A stretch of DNA of 64,000 nt from Echinarachnius parma (GCA_037951105.1 JBAMJV010003338.1:95020-159019); one strand, 5' to 3'; counted from the stretch's first letter, positions 1 through 12,403 are shown. The notes: generated by a model from the sequence alone, not told the origin. Translations and numbers: made by a program.

Positions 1-690
1 AAGGGCGGGGGGATGGAACCCCCAAACCCACCTGGGTACGCCTAAGATATTGATGTAGCTAAATATTGATTAACTTGCCCTACGAGGGACCACTGCATGT
101 GAAATAGGACATCCTAGACTAACTCCAATAAACAGTTTACTGTAGACTACAATGATATGTCTATTAATATTAACATGAATGCAACTTCACAAGTATCAAT
201 GTAATTAAATTAATGAAGATTTAATGGATCCCTCTATTTCCAATATGTATTCCCTAATTTTGTGAATGATGCCAATTGATATGTTTATTTTGTTGGAAAC
301 GAGAAAAATATTTATATTAGAAAGGAAATTTAAGATATAACATGCGAAAAATATGGCGCCACACACGACGGGTGTCTTTAAACGGCAAATATCACATCAT
401 TCAATGAATATTTCGGGTAAAAAAAAATGATTCCCAAAACAAAAAGGTAAACGATAGGGTGATCAAAGTTTCCAACCATTCATTCTGTCATTTTTCTTTT
501 GCATTTATATCCAGCATCGACCAGTGAGGAAAAAACAGAAGCAGAAGGACCATCAGCCATGTAAGCATAAAACCGTAACAAGGGCTGAATGTTGTCAATG
601 TTGTGTATCCCTTTTTAGTAGGCTTGTTAAGGGGCAAAAATATGGGTGTTGACTGCATTCTGGGGTACGATTGGTTTACTTTGCACACAT
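1..690. other. no recognisable gene
   Basis: AT-rich sequence with only short chance reading frames on both strands. I see no exon with credible splice sites and no repeat that I can match elsewhere in the window. Confidence 0.5.
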
Positions 691-693
691 ATT

Positions 694-940
694 CCTTGGA
701 TCAAAAGAAGAAAAAATCATCCAAAGAGACATTCTGTATCTATGCAAATTAGGCCTAATTTCCATAATTTATGCAAAATTGTATTCATATAAATTGGATA
801 TTCTATGTAAATGATGTTTTTAAATTCCTTGGATGAAAAGAAAAAAAATTAATCCAAAGAGACACTCTGTATCTTTGCAAATTAGGCCTATTTTATATAA
901 TGTATGCAAATGTGTATCTTTGTTTTTATTCTATGAAAAT
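694..940. repeat. tandem duplication, ~133-bp unit
   Basis: Two adjacent copies start with CCTTGGAT at 694 and 827. They share CCAAAGAGACA, CTGTATCT and GCAAATTAGGCCTA in the same order. A third, much more diverged copy may lie near 1205-1290 (CCTGTATAAATTAGCCTCAT). Non-coding. Confidence 0.7.
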
Positions 941-1448
941 TGTGTATTTATTGAGATATTTGAAGGAGAAATATTTGAAAATAGATGACCTAAGGTATAT
1001 CAAGGCCAGTGGATCAATCTAGCAGATTATTTCAACGTTTGGTGACGGTCTTATCCCTCAAATTCAAGATGGTCACCGGCAACAATGTTAAATTCGCATA
1101 TTTTGTGTTATTGTTGAACTCTATATCTCTATGATATGTCTATTAAAATCATTAGTGGGATGTCAAAATCAATTGTTGACTCATCCTTTGAACAAACTAA
1201 GAAGTTATTTATAAAGGAACACACAATTCCTGTATAAATTAGCCTCATTTTCAGAATTTATGTATAATGACACTTGAATGTAATTTATTATGATATTATC
1301 GTCTTCATTGAAATACTTGAATTGTAACATTTGTGCGGCGGCCACATTGGATTTGTGAGACAAGATGACTGCCAATGCTGACAATAACCTGCCAAAAGTA
1401 TTTGTTTACTTTGACTTACCCTAGTTCACCAATCTGCATAAGTTCAAG

Positions 1449-1985
1449 TTAAAGGTAGTGTTGAGTATTGGTATTTCCCGAAGTGCCCCCCGATATTTTG
1501 TTGTGAGATAATGAAAAACTGACTGTCAAATTCGAGAGAACATACAATTTTAATGACAGAATAAACTTTATTTGATCAAAATCGGTTCAGAAACGGCTGA
1601 AATATCCATAAAAATATTTGTTTTCAAAATATTCTTCACCGGCAATCACCATGCGATATTTAGACTTTTTAGAAAAAATTCAAAAAATTATCGAAGACTA
1701 CTTTGAAAAAAATCAGAATAGGTTTTTTAAAAAGTCGTTGATGATATTTCTATTGAATAATTATTTTAACAAACATTAAATGCACAATTTGTTATGAAAA
1801 AAGGCTAAAACCAATGATTTTTTAAATAGCACCCTCTTGAGTTGTAATGGCTTTTTAAAAATGATAACAGGGGTTTTACTTAGTCGTTTGTAATTGTGTA
1901 TACTTTTCGAGCATGGTGAAGTTATAACTATTACTTTGCACGGTAATGGTGCCGGTTTTGGTTACTAAAGTTGATTTTTTTTTAG
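1449..1985 (-). mobile_element. TTAA-family MITE, diverged and truncated copy
   Basis: Opens with TTAAAGGTAGTGTTGAG and contains the family markers GATCAAAATCGGTTCAGAAA and CGGCTGAAATATCC, then TTTTGGTTACTAAAG near the other end. It is the same family as the elements at 12967, 27576, 36975 and 42800, but far more diverged. The distal terminal repeat is missing, so it is an old broken copy. Confidence 0.7.
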
Positions 1986-2439
1986 GCTGAATTTCTTTGT
2001 TCTTGATCTATATGTGTCATTGATTTTCGTTATGATCATTATACCTCTCCAACTTGAAAGAACATCTTTCTGTTGTCGCATGTTATGATTGAGCCACGCT
2101 GATTTTGCTTAACAACAATAGCCAGAATTCTCATCAGTGGTACACTTTTAGACCAGGCTAAATAGAAAATACAAGTACACGGTTAAATCGTTTCACACCC
2201 GTAAAATGTATCAAGCCAGTTGATCTTTTCATACGTCACTAAAAATATTATAATTGTTTACTGTCATTATTCAGTTAAAAAAAGGAACGGCGTATTTGCC
2301 ATGTGAAGAAACATGATGTCTAGGTAAACGGGATAAGGCATCTCTTGCAAAGAAAACTGATGACTTGATTCACGGGATAGAACATCATTTACAAGGAAAA
2401 ATTATATCAAGAAAGCAATTTTGGGATCGAGCAGCTTAT

Positions 2440-2765
2440 GTTTTAGGATGTCTCGAGTAAAACCAAGTCAGGTTCTCTTTTTTGTCAATTTTTACCAAGT
2501 CATTACCTGGTAAATCGCATTTCCTGGCCATCATAGGTGCGTCATTGTTAGTGTGCATTAAGCTGTGTGGCGAGAGAAGGGGGGTATTGGAGGGAGTCAG
2601 CAGAAAGGGGCAATTGCCGTTATGTTTGCTCCCCAACATGTCCTCCATGGGAACTCACAGGTGCATGTACTTTGCTGTTTTAAATCAACTTTGTAACGGG
2701 CGGGGAAGGGAGTGGTTTTGAGATTTATTGGTGAGGAAATTTGTCTGGGGTTCTCACCTTTCTTT
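2440..2765. repeat. relic of the 33.7-34.3 kb foldback element
   Basis: Shares TCAGGTTC, TTTTTGTCAATTTTTACCAA and GTTAGTGTGCATT...AGCTGTGT with the left arm of the foldback element at 33725-34290. Only one arm is recognisable, so this is a partial copy. The short reading frames here are not supported as genes. Confidence 0.55.
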
Positions 2766-3105
2766 CTATCCGCTATGTGTTTCGGCAATGTTAAAAAGAT
2801 GTAGTTACTTTGTTGACATGTGCAAAAAATGATGAATGGTTGATACAATGTGTATTGTTTTTATGTTATATGTCCACTGGATATTGTGTAAATATGTAAA
2901 GTTAAAATGGACGTTATATAGCCGAGTAAAAAGAACAAATGCAACTCATTGCACTTACTTTGTAAACGGTAACGACTATCCAGTGGATAGTTTAAAATCT
3001 GAATACTTCAATCGTTAATATAAACCGAACACAACTAACACAACTTTACTATGTTAAGTAACTAACCCCCTAAACGATTGCCCATAATTTTATAACCAAT
3101 AATTG

Positions 3106-3558
3106 TTTCAAGATTTCGTCTTGCCAAGATATCCCTATGGGAGTTAGGAAAACAATGAGTACAAATAAGAGGTAACCATTAATCCATGGTTGAGTGAGCA
3201 CCCATTACAGAGAAAATAGTCATATTTCAAAATTTGCAAAAGTATTATCATCTTTACAAATTATTGAGAATTGTAAAATTAAAAACATGCACTGTTTTAC
3301 AATTGCAATTAATTCATTTTACCACATGTGCCATTCCAAAAAAAAAAAAATGAATGGAATATCAAACACCATTGTTTCATAAACCATAATCAATGCATTC
3401 AGCCACATGTACAGGCACGCGCAATGCCTTGTGACTTTTGAATTGGGCCATTTGTCTTTAATCTGTGCTCGTTCAGCTATAAAGTGATAATCTCTGATTT
3501 TCACATAAAATGTACATAACAGCTGTACCAATATTGTGGTAAGATGACATCTTGAAAC
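3106..3558. mobile_element. small TIR element inside the left arm
   Basis: TTGTTTCAAGATTTCGTCTT at 3105-3124 is inverted at 3537-3558 as AAGATGACATCTTGAAACAA. The right arm of the surrounding element has no equivalent of this ~450 bp, which fits a later insertion into the left arm. No protein is encoded. Confidence 0.5.
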
Positions 3559-3955
3559 AATTTAACAATGCTACGTTGGCCCATCGTTGGCCCAATGTAG
3601 GCGGTCATGTTGGGCCAACGTCAAAACGTGACGTCTAGCTCACGTCATTCTTGCCGCTGGGCCCTCGTTGGCCCAACCCCCATACGCCAACGTCAATTGC
3701 CAATGTTGAGCCAACGTTTGCCCAACCATTTATTTTGCTATTTCTGACGTCAGGCCAATATTGAGCCGACTAAACCCCAACGTTAATACGACTATATAAG
3801 TCAATGTCGGGCCAACGTTAAAACGTGACGTTTTGCCCACGTCATTCTTGCCGCGCTGGGCCCTCGTTGGCCCAACCCAACAAGCCAACGTCGTACAAGT
3901 GTTGGGCCAACGTTTTCCCAACCCTTGCCCAACCTTTCAGTTGGCTAATTATGAC

Positions 3956-4136
3956 ATCGGGCCAACGTTTAGCCAACCTTGGGTCAACCTTGAGCCAACC
4001 TTGAGCCAACCTTGAGCCAACCTTGAGCCAACGTTGATCCAACGTTGAGCCAACCTTGAGCCAACCTTGAGCCAACGCTGAGCCAACCTTGAGCCAACCT
4101 TGAGCCAACGCTGAGCCAACCTTTAGCCAACAATAC
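3956..4136. repeat. 11-bp minisatellite CCTTGAGCCAA
   Basis: About fifteen near-identical 11-base units with CTT/CGT/CGC variants. The reading frames through it are low-complexity and not coding. Confidence 0.85.
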
Positions 4137-4244
4137 GAACAATTAAAAAAAAAAAGATTAATAGGCTTGCATGGTGTTACAAATTTTACACTTCCGTCAT
4201 GCAACCACTAAATCCTACATCCTTATCCTACACAGTCCTAATCC

Positions 4245-4276
4245 TATACCTATCATTCTATCCTATCCTATCCTAT
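4245..4276. repeat. CCTAT-type simple repeat
   Basis: A TATCCTATCCTATCCTAT run, preceded by looser ATCCTA words from 4212. Confidence 0.8.
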
Positions 4277-4437
4277 CGTCTTAACAATATACTATGCAAT
4301 CGACTTAGTATATATATACCTATACATACTATGTACATTTGTTAATAGTTAGTAATTGCCGAGAGTAGATTCTAAAATAATGAGCCTTTGAATCATATTC
4401 ATAAGACTATTATTCAGGTGTCATTTATAGTTTTATA

Positions 4438-5112
4438 AATTATATAGAAAAACAAGGACATGATAACACTGTTTTCAATACAAAAAATAGCAAAAATAGG
4501 AATTTTTCTGTTCACTATTATGATCGTTTATAATCGATCATGAACCCCGATAGCAATTCTGCGTTGGCCCAATGGGTGATTTCAAGTATGGTGTTTAGGG
4601 CTGGTGTTAGTGTTTATAAAACTGGCGTTTGTGTGTAATAAACACTAACACCGGCCTTAAACACCATACTTGAAATCACCCAATGTCGGCCCACTTACGA
4701 CGCATTGGGATCGATTGCGGAACGAAACTTTACCGATCATAAATCACTAATTAATAGGTGTATCAAAGTGAATAAAGAGGGGGCTTTGCACCCCCAATAT
4801 TTTGTTAATAAAATTTAATTTAATTGTATTAATTTACCAATTCAACAACATAATATAATGTACAATATTTCACAATTTCCCGTCATTTATTAAAAAGGAT
4901 AGACATTGCATAGTATATTAGTCAAAACTAGCCCTTGAACAACTATATAAACAATACAAGTATGTACTGCACATTATATTATCGATAATATTACAACACA
5001 TTATATAGAAAACAGGGACATGATAACACTGTTTTCAATACAAATAATAGCAAAAATAGGAATTTTTCTGTTCACTATTATGATCGTTTATAATCGATCA
5101 TGAACCCCGATT
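4438..5112. repeat. pair of ~112-bp direct repeats
   Basis: 4438-4553 and 4999-5112 are nearly identical, sharing GACATGATAACACTGTTTTC and TTATAATCGATCATGAACCC. About 450 bp separates them, including the hairpin at 4574-4681. They could be direct flanks of an inserted segment or an older duplication. Confidence 0.8.
4574..4681. repeat. 43-bp near-perfect hairpin
   Basis: The arm at 4574-4616 (GGGTGATTTCAAGTATGGTG...) is the inverse of 4639-4681 with only two G-to-A/T-to-C type differences, both G:U pairs if transcribed. The loop is 22 bases. Flanking TTGGCCCAAT and ATGTCGGCCCA also pair, extending the stem. It could be a small MITE or an RNA hairpin; nothing shows transcription. Confidence 0.8.
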
Positions 5113-6220
5113 ACAACAATCCAAAATGTTCAAAAAACGTTTTCATACATTGTTGGTAGAACATAATTAAAATATATTTTAATTATTGTACAATTTAAGA
5201 AATCCATATCGTGACATTGTACATTTTAAGTCGCATGGAGCTTCATCTAAAATTACTGCCCCAATGTATGAAATGGACTGTTTCCCTATAATCTGTCTTG
5301 ATTTAGCTATCTTGCATTTTGTTAATCAATTTTCCCCGTGAAATATATAGCAGTGGTTCAATCTTTTTTTCGTAATATTTGTATCTATATTACTACAAAT
5401 GAAGTGCAATCCACTTGTGTTTATTCTGTCATTACAATTGTATGCTCTTTCAAACTCGACACTCCGTTTGTTATTATCTCACACAAATATTGTGTAACGG
5501 CCTCTATATACCAAAACTCAACTCAACTATCCTTTAATACGAATCCTTGATACCAAAAAACTGTTTTGTCGGTAACGATTTCTAAAAAGCATGAATTTGG
5601 TATAATATATTTTCTTTACACCTATATGAAATGCGTCAATATTTGACCTCATTACATTTAAATCTATGTGTAAATACTCTCTAAAAAGTGAGAAACCGGC
5701 TAAAAATCACCTGCAAACAATCCCAAATGGAAATAATAACGTAGGTTTGGAAATCGTTTATACAAATGAGGAAAAACGCTGGTACCACTACAGATCATTT
5801 TGAAACTCCATAATGTAATCGGTAATCAAGAAGAAAAAACATCATAAGTTAGAGTGATATCGGATAAATACCCCTTGACCACGGGCACCGAGTTGGATGT
5901 GTACAAAGTCTATGCGAATTTCATGAGCATGAACATGCACTATAGGGAAAAGTGTTGTTAGTCCTTTGCGAAATCTAAGAAGATTCTGTTTGTAACACTT
6001 CCAGCATTTTTGTCACTGATTCGTACACAGTTGATGAATTAAATTGATCAATGCTATAAACTTCGCATTCATCAGCCTGCTCTAAAACCATACTGGTGTA
6101 GTGGTGTTCATAATATAATAACATAACTTGAACCGTGAAAATTTGTAGACGTGGTGTGGCAAAATTTTCGCGTTCTCGTTTGTCCTTAATTAAGCAAGAC
6201 AATTAATCCAATATTGCTGC
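5113..6220. other. no recognisable gene; one small repeat relic
   Basis: No supported exon. 5872-5950 (CCCCTTGACCACGGGCACC...GTGTACAAAGTCTATG) resembles in inverse orientation a segment at 49815-49893 (GACTTTGTACACAACCCACT...GGTTCCCGTGATCAAGGGG). This suggests a short dispersed element of about 80 bp. Confidence 0.5.
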
Positions 6221-6224
6221 GTTC

Positions 6225-6385
6225 TACCATTATATCGTGGACTGCGCCCTATTGACCAGCATGCCTTGCTCCCAAGGGATCAGAAAGTGCACGTGTGGAT
6301 TGATTGTGAATGTGTCCGATGACCCCCCGATGACCGGGGAAATAATATCTTTATTAGGCGCTATATAAATCGAAACATTATTATT
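6225..6385 (+). mobile_element. SINE-like element with LINE-type tail
   Basis: Ends in CCGATGACCGGGG..AATAAT, GGCGCTATATAAATCG and an ATTATTATTAT tail. These are typical of 3' tails shared by SINEs and their partner LINEs. A second copy with the same word order lies at 50690-50830. I cannot see clear pol III boxes. Confidence 0.55.
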
Positions 6386-6456
6386 ATCTTATTTGTATTT
6401 TCATTATAAATTATAATTTCATCAAACGATTATTTGGCTGCACATTCGTGAATGCT

Positions 6457-6862
6457 ACCCAACTAACAATTGAACGTTTTCTGAACGTTCTAAACAGGTT
6501 CAAAGTTGGTTATTTGGACGTTATGTGAAAACGTTTTAAAACGTGTATTTGTGGAAGATTGAAAACGTTTTTAAAACGTGCCAAATGGACCTTTTTAAAA
6601 CGTTGTTTAAACGTTACCAAAAAATAAATAAAAAACCTTTCATGTATTTGCTTTCAAGTGCAAGGACCAGCAGAAACCCCGTCGGACGCTGAAGACGTTT
6701 TAAGAACGTTTTTTAAACGTTGATTAAAGACGAAGACCTACGTGACCTAATACAAACGTTTTGTAAAGGTTTTGTAAACGTTGATTAAAGACGAAGACCT
6801 ACGTGACCTAATAAAAACGTTTTGTAAACGTTTTGTAAACGTTTTGTGTTTGCTGGGTAGTG
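6457..6862. mobile_element. AACGTTTT-type MITE
   Basis: Starts CTACCCAACTAACAATTG and ends GTGTTTGCTGGGTAG, so the termini are inverted (CTACCCA). The interior is dominated by AACGTTTT words plus an internal ~63-bp duplication (TTGATTAAAGACGAAGACCT at 6720 and 6780). It codes for nothing. Confidence 0.7.
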
Positions 6863-7069
6863 CCCGTAATTAATGTACTCGGGTGTCTATTCACGAAAGC
6901 TTATGCGTATGCACTTATTCGGAATTTGAAAGACCGATTTCAACAATTACACGACAATGCGTGAATTTGAATGATTTCGATTGAAAAAGTGTCAAATTGA
7001 GCGGGAAAATGTTATGATTAATAATAAGTATTCATCAATTGTATCATAATTCTGTTGCTATCATTTCAT

Positions 7070-8640
7070 CGTTGGCCAAATCTCATTCAACCAACCAATA
7101 ACGACACTACGTAGTAGGCAAAACGTTGGCCTAACGCTGGCTTGCCTACCGTCGAAATGTGGTTGTTTGTTAAAGGTTGGTTTGACGTCAACTAGCCAAC
7201 CAATATCCAACGTCGCTCATTAACCGAATGTTGTAGTAGGCGAAATGTTGGCCTAACGTTGGCTTGCCCACCGTCGAAATGTGATTGTTTGTTAAAGGTT
7301 GGTTTGACGTCAACTAGCCAACCAATATCCAACGTCGCTCATTGACCAAATGTTGTAGTAGGCGACACGTTGGCGTAACGTTGGCTTGCCTACCGTCGAA
7401 ATGTGGTTGTTTGTTAAAGGTTGGTTTGACGTCAGCTAGCCAACCAATATCCAACGTCGCTCATTGACTGAATGTTGCAGTAGGGGAAACGTTGGCCTAA
7501 CGTTGGCTTGCCCACCGTCAAAATGTGGTTGTTTGTTAAAGGTTGGTTTGACGTCAACTAGCCAACCAATATCCAACGTCGCTCATTGACCGAATGTTGT
7601 AGTAGGCGAAACGTTGGCCTAATGTTGGCTTGCCTACCGTCGAAATGTGGTTGTTTGTTATAGGTTGGCTTGACGTCAACTAGCCAACCAATATCCAACG
7701 TCGCCCATTGAGCGAATGTTGTAGTAGGCGAAACGTTGGCCTAACGTTGGCTTGCCTACCGTCGAAATGTGGTTGTTTGTTATAGGTTGGCTTGACGTCA
7801 ACTAGCCAACCAATATCCAACGTCGCCCATTGAGCGAATGTTGTAGTAGGCGAAACGTTGGCCTAACGTTGGCTTGCCTACCGTCGAAATGTGGTTGTTT
7901 GTTAAAGGTTGGTTTGACGTCAGCTAGCCAACCAATATCCAACGTCGCTCATTGACCGAATGTTGTAGTAGGCGAAACGTTGGCCTAACGTTAGCTTGCC
8001 TACCGTCGAAATGTGGTTGCTTGTCAAATGTTGCTTTGACGTCAGCTAGCCAACCAATTTGGAACGCCATTCATTGACGTAATTACGTAGTAGGCGAAAC
8101 GTTGACTCAACGTTGGCTTGCCTATTGTCGAAATGTGGTTGTATGTCAAACATTGGTCTGACGTCAACTAGCCAACCAATATCCAACGCCACGCATTGGC
8201 CGAATGTTGTAGTAGGCGAAATGTTGGCCCAACGTTGGCTTGCCTACCGTCGTAATGTGGTTGTTTGTCAAACGTTGGTTTGACGTCAACTAGCCAACCA
8301 ATATCTAACGCCACTCATTGACAGAATATTGTAGTCGGCGAAACGTTGGCCCAACGTTGACTATCATACCGTCGAAATGTGGTTGTGTATTTAACGTTGG
8401 TCTGACGTTCACAAGCCAACCAATATCCAACGCAAGTCATTGACACAATTTCGTAGTAGGAGAAACGTTGGTATAACGTTGGCTTGCCTACCGTCGAAAT
8501 TTGGTTGTTTGCCAAACGTTAGTACGACGTCAACTAGCCAACCAATATCCAACGCCACTCATCGACACAATGTCGTAGTAGGCGAAACGTTGGCCCAACG
8601 TTTGTTTTTCGACCATAGAAATATGATTGTTCGTCCAACT
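7070..8640. repeat. 122-bp satellite, 13 copies
   Basis: GTAGTAGG recurs at 7111, 7234, 7356, 7478, 7600 and on to 8575, exactly 122 bases apart. Each unit carries ACGTTGGCTTGCCTACCGTC and GACGTCAACTAGCCAACCAA. Copies are closest in the middle and decay towards 8640. It forms the right arm of the element at 3563-8846. Confidence 0.9.
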
Positions 8641-9342
8641 ATCACCCAACGTTGTTTCAACGTACATTTGCCAATCAGTTTGCCAACAGTCAACAGACGA
8701 CGTTGGCTTAACGTCGTTTTAACGTCAGCTCGCCGACTGCAAAAATGTGGTTGTAAATTTACCTTAGGCCAACGTTGGCTTAACGTTGTTTTGCCAACCG
8801 CGACGGTGCCGACTATAGACTACGTTGGGCCAACGTAGCATTGTTATCTGGGTAATTATCGGTTATGAAAATTATGAGCAGTTGTTTAGGGGGGTAGTTA
8901 CTTTTTGTGTTCGGTTTATGTTTAACACAATGGGTTTCCAAAAAACGAAACCTGTTCAAACTATAATATTGTTAATACGAATTCAACAAGGTATGATGTA
9001 ACCGCTAGAATTCCAATTGGATTGTGACTACATTCCTTTAATAATTTATATTCAAACAAGGTAACAAGGGGGTTGCAATTACACAATACGCTATTCATCA
9101 TTGACCGAGCGATCGCATACCCGCTCGACTATTCTTTTGTAAAAAATGCATAAAAGTTGCGAAACGCAGGTCGCAGGTAGAAACTGGAAGGAAAAGGGAG
9201 AACCTCTGGGAATATTTCGCCATCACTAATACCCCCGTCACATCGCCCTACGCTCCTAATCCCCATTGATAATTTTGTAAGCAGGAGGCGAAGCAGAGTG
9301 GGAACGAGTTCATGATGTAGCTAGAGCGGCTTCCTACAAATT

Positions 9343-11995
9343 GTATTTTGTTCGATGGGGAATAAATTGGAAGATTATCTCACATGCGTGAAAGATAACC
9401 TCCCATGCATAAACAGACAATAGCTCCCAGAACAAAAGTTCAGATCGTGGGACCTCCACGTTTGTTTTGAACACATAAGGGGAGGGCCAACATCGAAAAA
9501 GTGGCTTCCTTAAGGACTTAGGTTGCCAGATCTCCACAACAAGTTTAAACCAATTTTATTTGCAAGTGTTTTTAATGAGACAAATTAATTCAGAGGTCTA
9601 CCTCAAAAAATTTGTTGCGAATACCTCCAAATTCAAGATGGCGTCCAAAGAAGTAGCCGTTTTGACTTGCTATAGATTATTGGCAAGATTTCCCAAACAA
9701 CACCTGAAATAAGCTTGATTTTGCAATCATATTAAAGACAATCAAATTTCCTATAATCTGATACCAAACACAATGGGTTTCAGGATATGTAACACGGTCA
9801 TTTTTAGCCCCAAACTCAAATTTTGGGCATTTTTTCTCAACAATATGAAATTATTGATTTACATAATTTGGCATATATCAATAATTGAATTAGCAGTTGA
9901 ATTGATACTTTTAAAAAAACTGTCCAATTATATGAACAATACTCTCTAAAAGTTTCAAGTGTATACCGTATCTGAATAAAAAGTTATAGTTCTTGGAACT
10001 CAGCATTTGATACGACAAATACAGCAAATTTTTACGATTTCGAACACTATACAGGGTGCCCCAATATATGTAATTCTATTTATGGACTTTATTCCAGAAT
10101 TTCTCCTAAATAATGACATATTGTTTATACCCTTTTTTAGCAAAACCTTCAATTTTCTTCTTTTATGTCATGAATATGCCGCTATCGGTTTAAAATAGTA
10201 CAGGAAAAAAGTGTATCGGTAATTTCACTGCAATAATAAATCCATCATGCAAAGTGCACTATTTAGTGCAATATTCAAATGGGAGGCGCTCGTCATTTAC
10301 AGTTGGATCGACCATATCTGGATAAGTATGTTTTTAACATGATTATTATTCAGAACACCACCGTTAGCTAGACTTTTTCAGGGTTCGGAGAACACTTTGA
10401 ATAGGCTATTACTTAGGTTTATCGTAGGGTAACTTTTTGTACCACCGTGTACATTTGTAACCATAGTAACAACAACAATAGAAATACAATAAATCATGTA
10501 TCTGGCTACTACAAGCCGCATTATGCACACTCATTTTCGCGTGAACATGAAAACCAATCACATGTGAAATAACACCCTTTAGCTGCTATTTTTATTTTTT
10601 TTAAATAAATATTTGTTGATTTGGTATATTTTTGTCCATAATCGGCTGTTGTTACCATGGTTACACCAGTACAGTGTAGTGCAACAAAAATAAACATTAG
10701 GCCTGCTGGGGCTTTTTGGTGTTGTGCATAATAGTTTAGCAATTGAGTTTGTTTTGTTTTAATACTGAGTCAGACAAATTGTATAGACCTTTATGGTCTC
10801 CAGGAACCTGCAATAAGATATGAAGGGCATGAAGGGTGCGTTCCTTGCGATATAGATGTTGTTCGAATCTAGATACGCTCTGCACATATTAAAGTATGTC
10901 CCGAATATTGTGTACTTCATTAAGACACTTATTAAAGATAATGAGCATGATCTTGATACTGTTAAAACACATCATGGACACCCAGTATGATTCGAATTCG
11001 CAATATGCATGACATGCGCGTCAGTATGCAGCTGACTGGAATGCTCCATGTGGAGTGGAATTAAGTTCATTTTAGCGTTTGATTTATGATAAATGCAATT
11101 AAACAAATACAGGACAGACACGACATCTACGCGGACTACATAATGATGGTGGAATTTTCATCATATTACAAGAAATGGTGTTTCTTTTTTTTATTTGTTC
11201 ATAACTGGAATTGAAGATGTCCCGAGATTGACGCAATCATTTGGTATACAAATCCTTTAATTAAGATTACACATTTTTGAGACACCCTGTATAGCATGAG
11301 AAATCGTGCAAAACTACCCGTTTTGTGGATAGCTAATACTGACTTCCAAGAACTATAACTTTTGGTTCAGATACGGTTTACATTTGAAATTTTCAGCGCG
11401 TATTGTTGATATAATTGGACAGTTTTTTGAAAAGTATTAATTCAACTCCTAATACAATTATTGATTTATGCGTAATTATGTAAATCAATAATTTCATATT
11501 TTTGGGGGAAAATGCATAAAATTTGAGTTTGGGGCTAAAAATGACCGTGTTACATATCCTGAACCACACGGTGTTTGGTATCAGATTATAGAAAATGTTA
11601 TTGTCTTTAATATGATTGCAGAATAATGTTGATATAAGCTGTCGTTTGTGAAATCTCGCCAATTATCTATAGCAATACAAAACGGCTGCCTTTTTGGACG
11701 CCATCTTGGATTTGGAGGTGTTCGCAACAAATTTCTTGAGGTAGACCTCTGAATTATGTTGTCTCATTAAAAATACTTGCAATTAGAATCGGTCTAAACT
11801 TGTTGTGGAGATCTGGCAACCTAAAGTCACTTTTTTCGACATTGGCCCTCCCCTTAACACCCAAAAACGAGCGTAGTAGAAGAGTAGAGGTTTCGCGATC
11901 TGAATTTCTGTTCATGCATGGGAGGTTATCTTTTACGCATGTGACAAAATCTTGCCATTCATTCCCCATTGAACAAAATATATTTTTCAGATATA
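9343..11995. mobile_element. long-TIR element, arms ~700-800 bp
   Basis: 9343-10130 is mirrored by 11200-11995. Shared words include GGTTGCCAGATCTCCACAAC, AGGTCTACCTC, AACACGGTCATTTTTAGCCC and CTATACAGGGTG, in inverse order. The arms differ by many substitutions and small indels, so this is an old non-autonomous element. Short frames in it are not convincing genes. A weaker inner inverted pair (10441-10465 and 10650-10672) surrounds the centre. Confidence 0.8.
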
Positions 11996-12099
11996 TTCCA
12001 GCGCTTGTGATCAGCTTTTGTCCGAGAGCGTAGTAAAGTACGTCTATTGTCAAAAGTAATACAGCCAACGCAATCAAAACAAATGTATTTACATTTACT

Positions 12100-12260
12100 C
12101 ATGAAGCCTAGTGCCCACTATGCGATCTGCGCTTGCGAGCTAGCCCGAGTTGCTAGCGATCTCGGTTCGGTGTGAATCGCACCAGTTCGCCGCGAGTCAG
12201 CCCGATCTCATTGCGTACGCGATCTTTTCGGTGCCCACTATGCGATCTCACGGCGACTTT
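12100..12260. repeat. fragments of the GCGATC foldback family
   Basis: GTGCCCACTATGCGATCT occurs at about 12111 and 12231 in the same orientation. It is the terminal sequence of the complete element at 13973-14281. These are partial or rearranged copies. Confidence 0.6.
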
Positions 12261-12377
12261 CCCTGAGAAATGCATTGTCCCTATTTCCACGCATGCGTAC
12301 ATGGTTGATGATTATAGCCAGGTATTGTTCGCTCTTGCTTGCACGGGCGTAGACATGACATTGATACCCATTCAAGT

Positions 12378-12403
12378 GGGGGGGGGGGGGGGGGGGGGGG
12401 GGG
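12378..12403. repeat. 26-base G run
   Basis: Uninterrupted G homopolymer. The true length is unreliable in most sequencing data. Confidence 0.9.

Larger units (their letters stand above)
3563..8846. mobile_element. GTTGGCCCAACG-type element with perfect TIRs
   Basis: TAACAATGCTACGTTGGCCC at 3563 recurs as its exact inverse ending at 8846. The left arm (3563-4136) and right arm (7060-8846) are full of short GTTGGCCCAACG and ACGTTGGC words. The interior has no transposase. The right end reads TTATCTGGGTA, so the terminus resembles the (T)ACCCAG end of the MITE at 6457-6862. A non-autonomous DNA transposon with satellite-like arms is the best description. Confidence 0.6.
3016..8945. mobile_element. 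composite inverted-arm insertion
   Basis: The outer arms are inverted copies. 3024-3106 (ATAAACCGAACACAA, TAACCCCCTAAACGA, CATAATTTTATAACC) pairs with 8857-8937. The arms lie just inside the split repeat and enclose the GTTGGCCCAACG core element. No transposase is visible, so it appears non-autonomous. Exact ends and target duplication are uncertain. Confidence 0.6.
2800..9035. repeat. dispersed repeat split by a 5.9 kb insertion
   Basis: 2800-3015 (GTTACTTTGTTGACATGTG, ATGTCCACTGGATATTGTGT, GAATACTTCAATCG) and 8946-9035 (AACCTGTTC, ATTCAACAAGGTAT, AGAATTCCAATTGGATT) are two halves of one repeat. At 17420-18250 the same two halves are joined with only about 38 bases between them at the matching point (18130-18170). 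The copy here has therefore been opened by the element at 3016-8945. Confidence 0.7.

Noticed and set aside
7070-8640. Protein-coding frames of 60-130 codons in the 122-bp satellite
   Set aside because: Frames shift between units (122 is not a multiple of three) and have no domain.
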